Position numbers and translations under genes: made by a program. The notes beneath the pieces were generated by a model. The model was not told where the DNA came from, ran no database searches, and saw only the letters and a program-made list of their open reading frames with translations. A stretch of DNA of 64,000 nt from Mesocentrotus franciscanus (lineage: Eukaryota > Echinodermata > Echinoidea > Camarodonta > Strongylocentrotidae): NCBI GenBank assembly GCA_037976565.1, contig CP137679.1, positions 32,121,764-32,185,763 of the forward strand, in the 5' to 3' direction. Positions 11,142 through 22,329 of the stretch are shown here, piece by piece. The first letter of the stretch is position 1, and each line of letters opens with the position of its first letter.

Positions 11142-11915
11142 CCATAGCGTTTACATGTGAACGGAAATGGAATTCTCAAATCCCACTTTGCAAGTGAAAT
11201 ATGAGCATGATCCCGATATCTGATCGAAAAATAAAGGAGACATTCGTGATAGCTTATTGTCTCAGCTACAACATACTCAAAGCTCAGCGAAAACGAAGCT
11301 AAAACGACGGAGATATTGCTCGCGAAATACGGGAATGTAGAATCCAGTTTTGACAAAAAGTCATGTTCCATAGAGATTACACGAAAAATGTGAAAAATTG
11401 ACATGCCTCCTTTAATCGCAAAAATACGCCATGATGCCTTTGTCAAAATGAAAAATCGTGTTCACTGCATTGGTAGAAAATTGTCTCAGCTACAACATAT
11501 CAAAATTTGGAAGAAAATCGACAACCTATTACTGCAATATTGTCAAATGAATACAAAAATTATGATGTCATATTTTCAAAATCAAATTTTCGAGTTCATA
11601 TGCAAATTTGACGACGTCAGAACATACGATTGGACAAAATTATACATGAAATCACATAATCATTTCATGGGCTTCCAGAAAATGTTAAAAATTTGGGGGG
11701 TATTTATGCATTCTGACGAGCTATGGCGGATTTTATATAGACATGTTTTTACCACTTTTTACATTATATTGCCCATTGACGCGCGCACGAATTTTAAAGT
11801 TTGACGCACGCGTGTGGCATTATGGAAGGTCGAGAATGACTGGAAATAGTTGGAAATTGTCAAAAATAGTGTCAGGAATAAAAACCATGCGAAAAACGGC
11901 GTTTTTACGATTCGT

Positions 11916-11956
11916 ACGCGCTGCGCGCGCGCGCGCGCGCACGGACGCGCACGGAC
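11916..11956. repeat. CG-alternating tract (Z-DNA-prone) with ACGG motif
   Basis: GCTGCGCGCGCGCGCGCGCG-like run followed by ACGGACGCGCACGGACGG. The equivalent tract differs in length in nearly every unit, which indicates slippage or instability. Confidence 0.7.
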
Positions 11957-12058
11957 GGAAATTTTTGAAATGCTTAAAATGACTTGATTCGTACTCTCGT
12001 TAAATAGTTAAGTGATTTTGAGCATTTTAAAATTTTGACGAGCGCGTACGCGCGCGTA

Positions 12059-12107
12059 ATGACCTTTATGTGACCTTTGACGACATGACCTGTTGACCCT
12101 TGACCTG
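12059..12107. promoter_or_regulatory. Cluster of TGACCT (AGGTCA) half-sites
   Basis: Five TGACCT/TGACCC motifs within 50 bp. Three of them (TGACCT, TGACCC, TGACCT) are spaced 2 and 1 nt apart, the geometry of DR2/DR1 nuclear-receptor sites. Repeated in most units. Function is untested inference. Confidence 0.3.
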
Positions 12108-12495
12108 AAGTGTATATGATATGAATATGAATGACCTTTGATGACGCATCATGAAGATATGATTGATCATGTGATTTCACAAAATGGCGCCTGGATGACG
12201 TCACGATGACCTGATGACCTTGAAAATGTTGCTGTCACGTTTTATGACAATGACCCATGACTGTCCAAAAATTGAAAGAAATTGACAAAACCGATCTTGA
12301 GTTATCCTAGGAACAAAAAGTGGAGGAAATAAAAATAAACTAGAAATTTAATTCGTCATGAGGACGAATTAGGTGGTCTGTTATGTAATCTGAATAACTG
12401 ATCTTGTAGAAAATTGTCTTAGCTACAACATATCAAAATTTGGAAGAAAATCGATCCATATTTACAGAGATACAATCAATTTTCCATAAATATGC

Positions 12496-12515
12496 TGACG
12501 TCATAATATGCAAAT
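12496..12515. promoter_or_regulatory. TGACGTCA next to octamer ATGCAAAT
   Basis: A consensus CRE palindrome (12,496-12,503) lies 4 nt from a consensus octamer (12,508-12,515). The pair recurs in every type B unit. Such motifs bind CREB/ATF and POU factors in animals; activity here is inference. Confidence 0.3.
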
Positions 12516-12584
12516 TCGTATTTTGAGTTCCAAGGCCAAAGGGCAAAGGGCAGAGCTATAGAAAATTAAGGAACATTACAAGAC

Positions 12585-12910
12585 ATAATAGAAGGAGAAC
12601 GAGAACCAGAGGCGGGAGAGGTAGAGGGTGAGAGAGAAGAAAAGAGAAGGGCAGAGGCAGAGGGAGACAGAGCAAGAGAATAAGAGGGAGGCAAGGCAAG
12701 AGGTCGAGGTAGAGGGAGGCAGAGAGAGAGGGAGAGGGTAAAAGAGTAGAGAGAGATATATATGCAGAGACAGAGCAAGAGAAGGAGAGGGGCAAAATAA
12801 GAGAGGAGAAGGAAACATGCAGAGCAAGAGAGAGAGAAAGAGATGCAATGGAGAACGATGCATTCAATATATCCAGCATAAATAGAATTTAATATAGAGA
12901 AAGAGAGAAG
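12585..12910. repeat. GA-rich tract of unit 2
   Basis: Interrupted GAGAG/GGCAGAGG repeats, polypurine on the + strand and capable of triplex (H-DNA) formation. Equivalents lie near 43,460-43,790, 47,130-47,480, 48,490-48,800, 50,650-50,960, 52,880-53,200 and 58,850-59,170. Confidence 0.85.
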
Positions 12911-13253
12911 TATAGACAAGTAAACAATTCTATGTCCACGGGAGAGACGTAAACATGCATATACCTGGGCTGAATAACTGGAAAAAGTAAAAACGTCTGG
13001 GAAGGAGACTAGCAAGGTGATTTGATATTGTAGCAGAGTTGGGAGATAAACCCTATATTAGGTTTAATACACGACAAGGAACCAGATTTCCCATAGGGTT
13101 GTACTCAAACGATTGACATTCTTCTCCCATAGATATAACACGCAAAATTAGGCATTTTATTCATTGTTTGTGATTGTATATGATAATATGTTATAATAGT
13201 CGAAGAAGATCATAAAATCAAATTTAAAACGACAGCAAAAAAAAAAAAAAAAA

Positions 13254-13322
13254 TGACCCACCAGGAATCGAACTTGGGTCGCCGGAATGGGAGGCAAGTG
13301 CTATGACCACTATACCAAAATA
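13254..13322 (-). pseudogene. tRNA-Gly(CCC)-like module
   Basis: On the minus strand: A-box TGGTATAGTGG, anticodon loop CTCCCAT (anticodon CCC), B-box GTTCGATTCC, immediately followed by a long T run that can serve as Pol III terminator. The acceptor 5' strand (ATTATTT) does not pair with the 3' strand, and the anticodon stem is mispaired. It is therefore a tRNA-derived promoter remnant and not a tRNA gene. Confidence 0.75.
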
Positions 13323-14542
13323 ATCCACATAGACATTACACGTGAACGGAAAATGGAATTCTCAAATCCCACTTTGCAAGTGAAATATGAGCATGATCCC
13401 GGCATCTGATCGAAAAATAAAGGGCACACTTGTGATAGCTTATTGTCTCAGCTACAACATACTCGAAGCTCAGCGAAAACAAAACTAAAACGACGGAGAT
13501 ATTGCTCGCGAAAGACGGGAATGTAGAATCCAGTTTTGAGAAAAAGTCATGTCCCATAGAGAATACACGCAAAATGTGAAAAATTGACATGCCTCCTTTA
13601 ATCGCAAAAATACGCCATGATGCCTTTGTCAAAATGAAAAATCGTGATGACTGCATTTGTAGAGAATTGTCTCAGCTAGAACATATCAAAATTTGGAAGA
13701 AAATCGATCAATATTTACAGCAATATTATCAAATGAATACAAAAATTATGATGTCATATTTTCAAAATCAAATTTTGAGTTCATAGGCCAATATGATGAC
13801 GTCAGAACATACGATTGGACAAAATTAGACATGAAATCACATAAACATTTCATGGGCTTCCAAAATGTTAAAAATTTGGGGTATTTAGGCATTCTGACGA
13901 GCTATGGCGGATTTTATATAGACATGTTTTTACCATTTTTACATTATATTGCCCATTGACGCGCGCACGAATTTTAAAGTTTGACGCACGCGTGTGGCAT
14001 TATGGAAGGTCAAGAATGACTGGAAATAGTTGGAAATTGTCAAAAATAGTGTCAAAAATAAAAACCATGCGAAAAAAGGCGTTTTTACGATGTGTACGCG
14101 CTGCGCGCGCGCATATCGCGCGCGCGGACGCGCACGGACGGAAATTTTTGAAATGCTTAAAATAACCTGATTCGTACTCTCAATTAATAGTTAAGTGATT
14201 TTGAGCTTTTAAAATTTTGACGCGCGCGTACGCGTGCGTCATGACCTTTATGTGACCTTTGATGACATGACCTGTTGACCCTTGACCTGAAGTATATGTG
14301 ATATGAATATGAATGACCTTTGATGACGCATCATGAAGATATGATTGATCATGTGATTTCACAAAATGGCGCCTGGATGACGTCACGATGACCTGATGAC
14401 CTTGAAAATGTTCCTGTCACGTTTCATGACAATGACCCATGACTGTGCCAAAATTGAAAGAAATTGACTGTACCGATCTTGAGTTATCGTCGGAACAAAA
14501 AATTGGAGGAAATAAAAATAAATAAATAATAAATAATAATAA

Positions 14543-14606
14543 TAATAAAAAAGAAAATTCTGACGAAATTAATAGGTGATCTGTCGATTACGACAGACCA
14601 CCTAAT
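14543..14606. repeat. Single hairpin mini-unit
   Basis: GGTGATCTGTCG-ATTA-CGACAGACCACC preceded by AAATTCTGACGAAATTAATA. Sits in AT-rich filler between units 2 and 3. Confidence 0.85.
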
Positions 14607-14611
14607 AATAA

Positions 14612-15956
14612 CTAGACATTTAATTCGTCATGGGGACGAATTAGGTGGTCTGTCTTCAATTCTTATGAACAGTGAAAGGTCATGAAGAAAAAAAGTGAAG
14701 AAATTTTTTTTGGAGACGCCCGGTCTCGAACCAGGGATCTCGAGGTCGGGAATCAAGTGTGTTACCGATATATCAAAACATTTCCCATAGCGTTTACATG
14801 TGAACGGAAATGGAATTCTCAAATCCCACTTTGCAAGTGAAATATGAGCATGATCCCGATATCTGATCGAAAAATAAAGGGCACACTTGTGATAGCTTAT
14901 TGTCTCAGCTACAACATACTCAAAGCTCAGCGAAAACAAAGCTAAAACGACGGAGATATTGCTCGCGAAAGACGGGAATGTAGAATCCAGTTTTGACAAA
15001 AAGTCATGTCCCATAGAGAATACACGCAAAATGTGAAAAATTGACATGCCTCCTTTAATCGCAAAAATACGCCATGATGCTTTGTCAAAATGAAAAATCG
15101 TGATGACTGCATTTGTAGAAAATTGTCTCAGCTACAACATATCAAAATTTGGAAGAAAATCGACAACCTATTACAGCAATATTGTCAAATGAATACAAAA
15201 ATTATGATGTCATATTTTCAAAATCAAATTTTCGAGTTCATATGCAAATATGACGACGTCAGAACATACGATTGGACAAAATTATACATGAAATCACATA
15301 AACATTTCATGGGCTTCCAGAAAATGTTAAAAATTTGGGGTATTTAGGCATTCTGACGAGCTATGGCGGATTTTATATAGACATGTTTTTACCACTTTTA
15401 CATTATATTGCCCATTGACGCGCACGAATTTTAAAGTTTGACGCACGCGTGTGGCATTATGGAAGGTCAAGAATGACTGGAAATAGTTGGAAATTGTCAA
15501 AAATAGTGTCAGGAATAAAAACCATGCGAAAAACGGCGTTTTTGATGTGTACGCGCTGCGCGCGCATAACGCGCGCGGACGCGCACGGACGGAAATTTTG
15601 AAATGCTTAAAATGACCTGATTCGTACTCTCGTTTAATAGTTAAGTGTTTTGAGCATTTTAAAATTTTGACGCGCGTACGCGCGTCATGACCTTTATGTG
15701 ACCTTTGATGACATGACCTGTTGACCCTTGACCTGAAGTATATGTGATATGAATATGAATGACCTTTGATGACGCATCATGAAGATATGATTGATAATGT
15801 GATTTCACAAAATGGCGCCTGGATGACGTCACGATGACCTGATGACCTTGAAAATGTTACTGTCACGTCTTATGACAATGACCCATGACTGTGCCAAAAT
15901 TGAAAGAAATTGACTGTACCGATCTTGAGTTATCGTCGGAACAAAAAATTGGAGGA
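14612..15956 (-). mobile_element. Helentron-like unit 3 (type A)
   Basis: CTAG at 14,612-14,615, hairpin at 14,621-14,643. Closely similar to unit 1 over its whole length. The ~100-codon frame of unit 1 is broken here by a one-base deletion near 15,080. Confidence 0.6.
14712..14783 (-). pseudogene. tRNA-derived module, type 1
   Basis: Same as in unit 1 with a G-to-A change beside the B-box (GGTTCGAGACC), which weakens it, and one change in the anticodon-like arm. Confidence 0.6.
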
Positions 15957-15987
15957 AATAAATAAAAATAAATAATAATAATAATAA

Positions 15988-18510
15988 CTAGACATTTAAT
16001 TCGTCATGAGGACGAATTAGGTGGTCTGTCTACAATTCTTATGATCATGCTCATCTTCAATTCAATGATCCAATATAATGATGTTAATGTAAAATGATGT
16101 ATTAAGATATGAATTGATGAATGAAGTACTGATGAACTGATAGATTGAACTGATGTGAAATGAACTGAATTGATGAGCTAAACTGATGAACTGATGAATG
16201 AACTGATGAACTGATATTGAACTGTGACCTGAACTGAAGTAATAACTCAACTGATGAACAAAATATTGAGAAATGATTATGATCAAGATCATGATCATAA
16301 TGAAATTTGATGAAAATATAGAGATAGAGAAGGAGAGAGGGAGACTGGTTATAGTCATGTAAAAATACATGAGCTGGACCGAGGGATGAAAGAGGAATCA
16401 GAATGCATACACTTGGAAGGAGAGAGGAAAGTACAAGGAAACATGGTAGGGGTGAAATAAGAATACAAAGGGCACAGCAAAGAGCTAGAGGAAATTAAGG
16501 AACATCCTATAAGACATAAAAGAGGGAGAGCAGGAGCCAAAGGCGGGAAAAGGAGAGGGTGAGAGTAGAGAAAGAGAGAGCAGAGACAGCTAGGGAGACA
16601 TCAGAGCTAGAAGAAGAGGGAGGCAGAACAAGAGAGGGAGAGGGTGAAATAGAAGAGAGAGAGAGCGATGCAAAGCTGACAAACGGCCTTGGCATATTCG
16701 CTATTTCAACTTTCAATTAAAAATTTCTACATGATTCAAACATCTGATCAAAAAACGGAAGGCGCACTTCCGATAGCTCATAGTATCAGCTATAACATAC
16801 TTAAATTGGGGGTGCGGGGGATTAGAGCAAAAATAAGCGAGATACTACTCACAGAACAATGTCATGTAGATTCATTATGTGAACGAAATTCGACTTCCGT
16901 AGACATAGCATAACATAACATAATGTCACCTTTAATTGAAATTTTCACTATGATGACGTCATCAAAACGAAAAGTGAGGGTGACTTATCTTGTAGAGAAT
17001 TGTCTTAGCTACAACATATCAAAATTTGGGAGAAAAAGAGCACAAATAAGCTAGATAGTGCTCCAAGATTAATGTTATGTAGATTCATATGATGTGAACG
17101 AAATTCACTTTCATAGACATAACACGCAAATTAAGAAAATTCTGACATGTCGCCTTTAATTGAAATTTTCACTATGATGACGTCATCAAAACGAAAAGTG
17201 AGAGTGACTTATCTTGTAGAGAATTGTCTTAGCTACAACATATCAAAATTTGGAAGAAAAAGAGCACAAATAAGCTAGATGGTGCTCAAAGATTAATGTT
17301 ATGTAGATTCATATGATGTGAACGAAATTCACTTTCATAGACATAACACGCACGTTAAGAAAATTCTGACATGTCACCTTTAATTGAAATTTTCACTATG
17401 ATGACGTCATCAAAACGAAAAGTGAGGGTGACTTATCTTGTAGAGAATTGTCTTAGCTACAACATATCAAAATTTGGGAGAAAAAGAGCTCAAATAAGCT
17501 AGATAGTGCTCAAAGATTAATGTTATGTAGATTCATGATGTGAACGAAATTCGACTTCCGTAGACATAACACGCACGTTAAGAAAATTCTGACATGTCGC
17601 CTTTAATTGAAATTTTCACTTTGATGACGTCATCAAAACGAAAAGTGAGGCAAACTTATCTTGTAGAGAATTGTCTTAGCTACAACATATCTAAATTTGG
17701 AAGAAAATCAATCAATATTTACAGAGATACAATCAATTTTCCATAAATATGCGGACGTCATAATATGCAAATTCGTATTTTGAGTTCCAAGGCCTTTATG
17801 ATGACGTCACGATATTTGTACTGGCAAAATGAGACATGAAATCATATCTCCAATTCATACTCTATCCAAATATGAAAAAATTGAGAGGAATTCAGGCATT
17901 CTGACGAGCTATGGCGGATTTTATATAGACATGTTTTTACCACTTTTTACATTATATTGCCCATTGACGCGCGCACGAATTTAAAAGTTTGACGCACGCG
18001 TAGGGCATTATAGAAGGTCGAGAATGACTGGAAATAGTTGAAAATTGTCAAAAATAGTGTCAGGAATACAAACCATGCGAAAAAACGGCGTGTTTACGAT
18101 GTGTACGTGCTGCGCGCGCGTAACGCGCGCGCGGACGCGCACGGACGGAAATTTTGAAATGCTTAAAATGACCTGATTCGTACTTTCGTTTAATAGTTAA
18201 GTGATTTTGAGCATTTTAAAAATTGACGCGCGTACGCGCGTCATGACCTATGTGACCTTTGATGACATGACCTGTTGACCCTTGAGGTAAAGTATATGTG
18301 ATATGAATATAAATAACCTTTGATGACGCATCATGAAGATATGATTGATAATGTGATTTCACAAAATGGCGCCTGGATGACGTCACGATGACCTGATGAC
18401 CTTGAAAAAATGGTGGCACTTGAATTTGATAAGCCTGATGACTGACAAAAATTTGATGAAAATTGATGGAGCCGAATTTGAGCAATCACGCTCACAAGAA
18501 AGTGGTGGGA
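15988..18510 (-). mobile_element. Helentron-like unit 4 (type C)
   Basis: CTAG at 15,988-15,991 and hairpin at 15,997-16,019. Differs from A and B by a degenerate ACTGATGA minisatellite (about 16,110-16,260), a GA tract (about 16,320-16,680) and a 224-bp internal tandem repeat. No tRNA module. Its 5' end (element sense) is followed by a truncated unit. Confidence 0.55.
16920..17700. repeat. 224-bp tandem repeat, about 3.5 copies
   Basis: TGACTTATCTTGTAGAGAAT recurs at 16,981, 17,205 and 17,429, with a degenerate copy near 17,653. Each copy contains TGACGTCATCA. The same array with a 226-bp period occurs at 61,098-61,980. Confidence 0.9.
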
Positions 18511-18524
18511 AAATAAAAATAAAC

Positions 18525-19728
18525 AAGTGCGTTACCGATATAAAAAACATTTCCCATAGCGATTACACGTGAACGGAAAATGGAATTCTCAAATCCCACT
18601 TTGCAAGTGAAATATGAGCATGATCCCGGCATCTGATCGAAAAATAAAGGGCACACTTGTGATAGCTTATTGTCTCAGCTACAATATACTAAGCTCAGCG
18701 AAAACAAAACTAAAACGACGGAGATATTGCTCGCGAAAGACGGGAATGTAGAATCCAGTTTTGAGAAAAGTCATGTCCCATAGAGAATACACGCAAAATG
18801 TGAAAAATTGACATGCCTCCTTTAATCGCAAAAATACGCCATGATGCTTTTGTCAAAATGAAAATTCGTGTTGACTGCATTTGTAGAGAATTGTCTCAGC
18901 TACAACATATCAAAATTTGGAAGAAAATCGACAACCGATTACTGCAATATTATCAAATGAATACAAAAATTATGATGTCATATTTTCAAAATCAAATTTT
19001 CGAGTTCATATGCAAATATGACGACGTCAGAACATACGATTGGACAAAATTATACATGAAATCACATAAACATTTCATGGGCTTCCAGAAAATGTTAAAA
19101 ATTTGGGGTATTTAGGCATTCTGACGAGCTATGGCGGATTTTATATAGACATGTTTTTACCACTTTTTACATTATATTGCCCATTGACGCGCGCACGAAT
19201 TTTAAAGTTTGACGCACGCGCGTGGCATTATGGAAGGTCGAGAATTACTGGAAATAGTTGGAAATTGTCAAAAATAGTGTCAGAAATAAAAACCATGCGA
19301 AAAAGGCGTTTTACGATGTGTACGCGATGCGCGCGCATAATGCGCGCGCGGACGCGCACGGACGGAAATTTTGAAATGCTTAAAATGACCTGATTCGTAC
19401 TCTCAATTAATAGTTAAGTGATTTTGAGCATTTTAAAATTTTGACGCGCGTACGCGCGTCATGACCTTTATGTGATTTTTGACGACATGACCTGTTGACC
19501 CTTGACCTGAATTATATGTGATATGAATATGAATGACCTTTGATGACGCATCATGAAGATATGATTGATCATGTGATTTCACAAAATGGCGCCTGGATGA
19601 CGTCACGATGACCTGATGACCTTGAAAATGTTCCTGTCACGTTTTATGACAATGACCCATGACTGTCCAAAATTGAAAGAAATTGACTGTACCGATCTTG
19701 AGTTATCGTCGGAACAAAAAGTGGAGGA
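18525..19728 (-). mobile_element. Helentron-like unit 5, truncated 3' end
   Basis: A type A body that starts inside the tRNA-like module (AAGTGCGTTACCGATATA) and lacks B-box, hairpin and CTAG. It abuts unit 4 through AAATAAAAATAAAC filler. The same truncated junction is present at 62,814-62,828. Confidence 0.6.
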
Positions 19729-19746
19729 AATAAAAATAAATAATAA

Positions 19747-21100
19747 CTAGACATTTAATTCGTCATGGAGACGAATTAGGTGGTCTGTCTTCAATTTTAT
19801 GATCAGTGAAAGGTCATAAAGAAAAAAAGTGAAGAAATTTTTTTGGAGACGCCCGGACTCGAACCAGGGATCTCGAGGTCGGAAATCAAGTGTGTTACCG
19901 ATATATCAAAACATTTCCCATACCGTTTACATGTGAACGGAAATGGAATTCTCAAATCCCACTTTGCAATGAAATATGAGCATGATCCCGATATCTGATC
20001 GAAAAATAAAGGGCACACTTGTGATAGCTTATTGTCTCAGCTACAACATACTCAAAGCTCAGCGAAAACGAAGCTAAAACGACGGAGATATTGCTCGCGA
20101 AAGACGGAATGTAGAATCCAGTTTTGACAAAAAGTCATGTCCCATAGAGATTACACGCAAAATGTGAAAAATTGACATGCCTCCTTTAATCGCAAAAATA
20201 CGCCATGATGCTTTTGTCAAAATGAAAAATCGTGTTGACTGCATTGGTAGAAAATTGTCTCAGCTACAACATATCAAAATTTGGAAGAAAATCGACAACC
20301 TATTACCGCAATATTGTCAAATGAATACAAAAATTATGATGTCATATTTTCAAAATCAAATTTTCGAGTTCATATGCAAATATGACGACGTCAGAACATA
20401 CGATTGGACAAAATTTTACATGAAATCACATAAACATTTCATGGGCTTCCAGAAAATGTTAAAAATTTGGGGGTATTTAGGCATTCTGACGAGCTATGGC
20501 GGATTTTATATAGACATGTTTTTACCACTTTTTACATTATATTGCCCATTGACGCGCGCACGAATTTTAAAATTTGACGCACGCGTGTGGCATTATGGAA
20601 GGTCGAGAATGACTGGAATCATTTGGAAATTGCCAAAAATAGTGTCAGAAATACAAACCATGCGAAAAAACGGCGTTTTTACGATGTGTACGTGCTGCGC
20701 GCGCGCATAACGCGCGGACGCGCATGGACGGAATTTTTGAAATGCTTAAAATGACCTGATTCGTACTCTAGTTTAATAGTTAAGTGATTTTGAGCATATT
20801 AAAATTTTGACGCGCGCGTACGCGCGCGTCATGACCCTTATGTGACCTTTGACGACATGACCTGTTGACCCTTAACCTTAAGTGTATGTGATATGAATAT
20901 GAATGACCTTTGATGACGCATCATGAAGATATGATTGATCATGTGATTTCACAAAATGGCGCCTGGATGACGTCACGATGACCTGATGACCTTGAAAATG
21001 TTCCTGTCACGTTTTATGACAATGACCTATGACTGTGCCAAAATTGAAAGAAATTGACAGTACCGATCTTGAGTTATCGTCGGAACAAAAAAGTGGAGGA
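19747..21100 (-). mobile_element. Helentron-like unit 6 (type A)
   Basis: CTAG at 19,747-19,750, hairpin at 19,756-19,778 with loop ATGGA. It contains the longest chance frame of the family (177 codons, 20,177-20,710), which other copies break by indels that are not multiples of three. Confidence 0.6.
19845..19916 (-). pseudogene. tRNA-derived module, type 1
   Basis: B-box GGTTCGAGTCC intact, A-box-like TGATATATCGG present, acceptor arm unpaired. Confidence 0.65.
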
Positions 21101-21119
21101 AATAAATAAAAATAAAGAA

Positions 21120-21149
<30 letters not shown>

Positions 21150-21150
<1 letters not shown>

Positions 21151-21330
21151 AAAAGAAAATTCTGACGAAATTAATAGGTGATCTGTCGATTACGACAGAC
21201 CACCTAATAAAAAAGAAAATTCTGACAAAATTAATAGGTGATCTGTCGATTACGACAGACCACCTAATAAAAAAGAAAATTCTGACGAAATTAATAGGTG
21301 ATCTGTCGATTACGACAGACCACCTAATAA
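21150..21330. repeat. Three 60-bp hairpin mini-units in exact tandem
   Basis: Each 60-bp copy has AAAATTCTGACGAAATTA then the GGTGATCTGTCG/CGACAGACCACC stem with loop ATTA. The copies differ by one base (GACGAAA or GACAAAA). Preceded by a (AAAT)n run. Confidence 0.9.
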
Positions 21331-21437
21331 ATATGTAAAATCTATAAATGTCTACTTTAAAACTGCAAGGAAGCACGTTTTAATTGCACGAATACACTTT
21401 AGGAGTAGGACTCACTTTATTTCTGCAAGGAAGCACT
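21327..21437 (-). repeat. Right ~112-bp terminal inverted repeat
   Basis: Inverse of 10,693-10,804. Ends GGAAGCACT at 21,437, 97 bp upstream of the ATG of the transporter's first exon. Confidence 0.85.
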
Positions 21438-21533
21438 ACAAATTGAGTGAGACCAAAAAGGTTTTTGTGGATTGGATTCTTGCTCAATGATTGATCCTGG
21501 AGAACGAAGCAAAACAAAATCAGTTCGACCAGC

Positions 21534-21741
21534 ATGGGATGGGGTCTATCGTTCATCGCCGGCGATGACGTGAAGTCTTCACATCACGAAACCGACGAAG
21601 ATGACGGCTCGGATCGTCATCGACCACCATCGCCACGCGATGCCCATGATATCAACTTAGACCAAATCAAGACCGTCTCCAAGTCAGTTGCGATAGATAA
21701 CGAGCTCGGTGTGGTTTCACATGAGAACGTGGATGAGCCCG
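21534..21741 (+). CDS. SLC17-type transporter, putative exon 1 (cytosolic N-terminus)
   Basis: Seen: ATG with A at -3 and G at +4, 208 coding bases, then a strong donor G|GTAAGT (GT at 21,742). It encodes a hydrophilic segment with DETDEDDG-like acid clusters and no membrane segment, as expected for the cytosolic N-terminus of sialin-type SLC17 proteins. It ends in phase 1 (one base of a split codon). The next transporter exon starts with CA before ATG, so splicing gives a GCA (Ala) codon and keeps the frame. That phase match is the main support. Only ~97 bp separate the ATG from the large TIR block, so the promoter must be short, lie within repeat DNA, or use an undetected upstream exon. Alternative: first exon of a different gene. 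Confidence 0.6.
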
Positions 21742-22329
21742 GTAAGTATATACGTGAGGTATTGTCCGATCATTCTCAGGTTTATATAGGTGATTATTTT
21801 AATCAGTTTATTGCTTAAAATCGTTCAAATTTGTGTGTGTGGGGGACCAAAAAAGGGCACTTTCTGAAAAATGGGCACCTACAAAGGGAAACCTCAAAGT
21901 GAACATACATTATTTTTAGACATTGGTATATACCCCTACATACATCGTCATGATTGTCATTACACTACCAAAGGATATGGCATCAATTTTGTATCTCTCT
22001 TCACGTGATACAAGATACTGCTTAAGCAACATACTTTAGAGTTGAGTGTGATGGTCTGAATACTAATTTTCGAGCGAGCGAAGCGAGCGAGTAAAAAATT
22101 AAAGATTTGTGAGGTCACAGTGCGAAAAATTACATCTTATAAAGAGGACAAAAAACAAACCCTGATGAGTTTTAAGCACAATCTAATGAAGAAAGAATGA
22201 AAAGTTTTTTGTCAGTAACATAATTAAAACAACTATAAATGCGAGCGTGTGTAGCGAGCGAGCTCTAGGATTATTAAAAAAAGGGGGCTCTAAGTCACTT
22301 TGAATTAGGGTTGCATGTTATGGAGAAAG

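Larger units (their letters stand above)
10968..12327 (-). mobile_element. Helentron-like unit 1 (type A)
   Basis: In element orientation (minus strand) the order is: a TCCTCC start (12,327), AGGTCA/TGACCT cluster, CG-alternating tract, body with TGACGTCA sites, tRNA-like module, GGTGGTCTGTC complement, hairpin (stem TAATTCGTC, 10,977-10,999), 5 nt, CTAG (10,968-10,971), then T. It lies head-to-tail with the next unit across AT-rich filler. Short frames on both strands are not maintained between units. The Helentron/HINE assignment rests on the 3' end and AT-rich T/T flanks. Confidence 0.6.
12340..14510 (-). mobile_element. Helentron-like unit 2 (type B, tRNA-Gly module)
   Basis: About 2.2 kb. 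The CTAG end (12,340-12,343) and hairpin (12,349-12,371) are as in unit 1, but the 3' third holds a ~320-bp GA-rich tract (about 12,585-12,910) and a tRNA-Gly-like module. The 5' part (element sense) is almost the same as in type A units. The Leu/Ser-rich frames come from the GA tract. Confidence 0.6.
10693..21437. mobile_element. 10.7-kb TIR-bounded block holding a tandem array
   Basis: The left end 10,693-10,804 is the inverse of 21,327-21,437 with only a handful of mismatches. Both begin AGTGCTTCCTTGCAGAAATA and contain a second internal GTGCTTCCTTGCAG. Inside lie a foldback (10,805-10,965), six tandem Helentron-like units and three hairpin mini-units. The TIR match stops at an ATATTTATT motif on both sides, so the most economical model is a small TIR element whose AT-rich interior received units that then multiplied. 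I see no exact target-site duplication. Confidence 0.7.

Noticed and set aside
11403..11804. A ~100-177-codon frame starting MPPLIAKIRHDAFVKM present in many units (11,403; 13,589; 15,090; 18,813; 20,177; 44,548; 55,229; 59,835; 63,117).
   Set aside because: Length differs in almost every copy through single-base indels, upstream and downstream frames are equally conserved, and composition is not codon-like. Sequence identity explains the recurrence. A Ka/Ks test near 1 would confirm this; well below 1 would overturn it.
12556..13015. Leu/Ser/Pro-rich frames of 90-150 codons in GA tracts of type B units.
   Set aside because: Open only because polypurine DNA lacks stop codons on one strand. 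All three frames are open at once.
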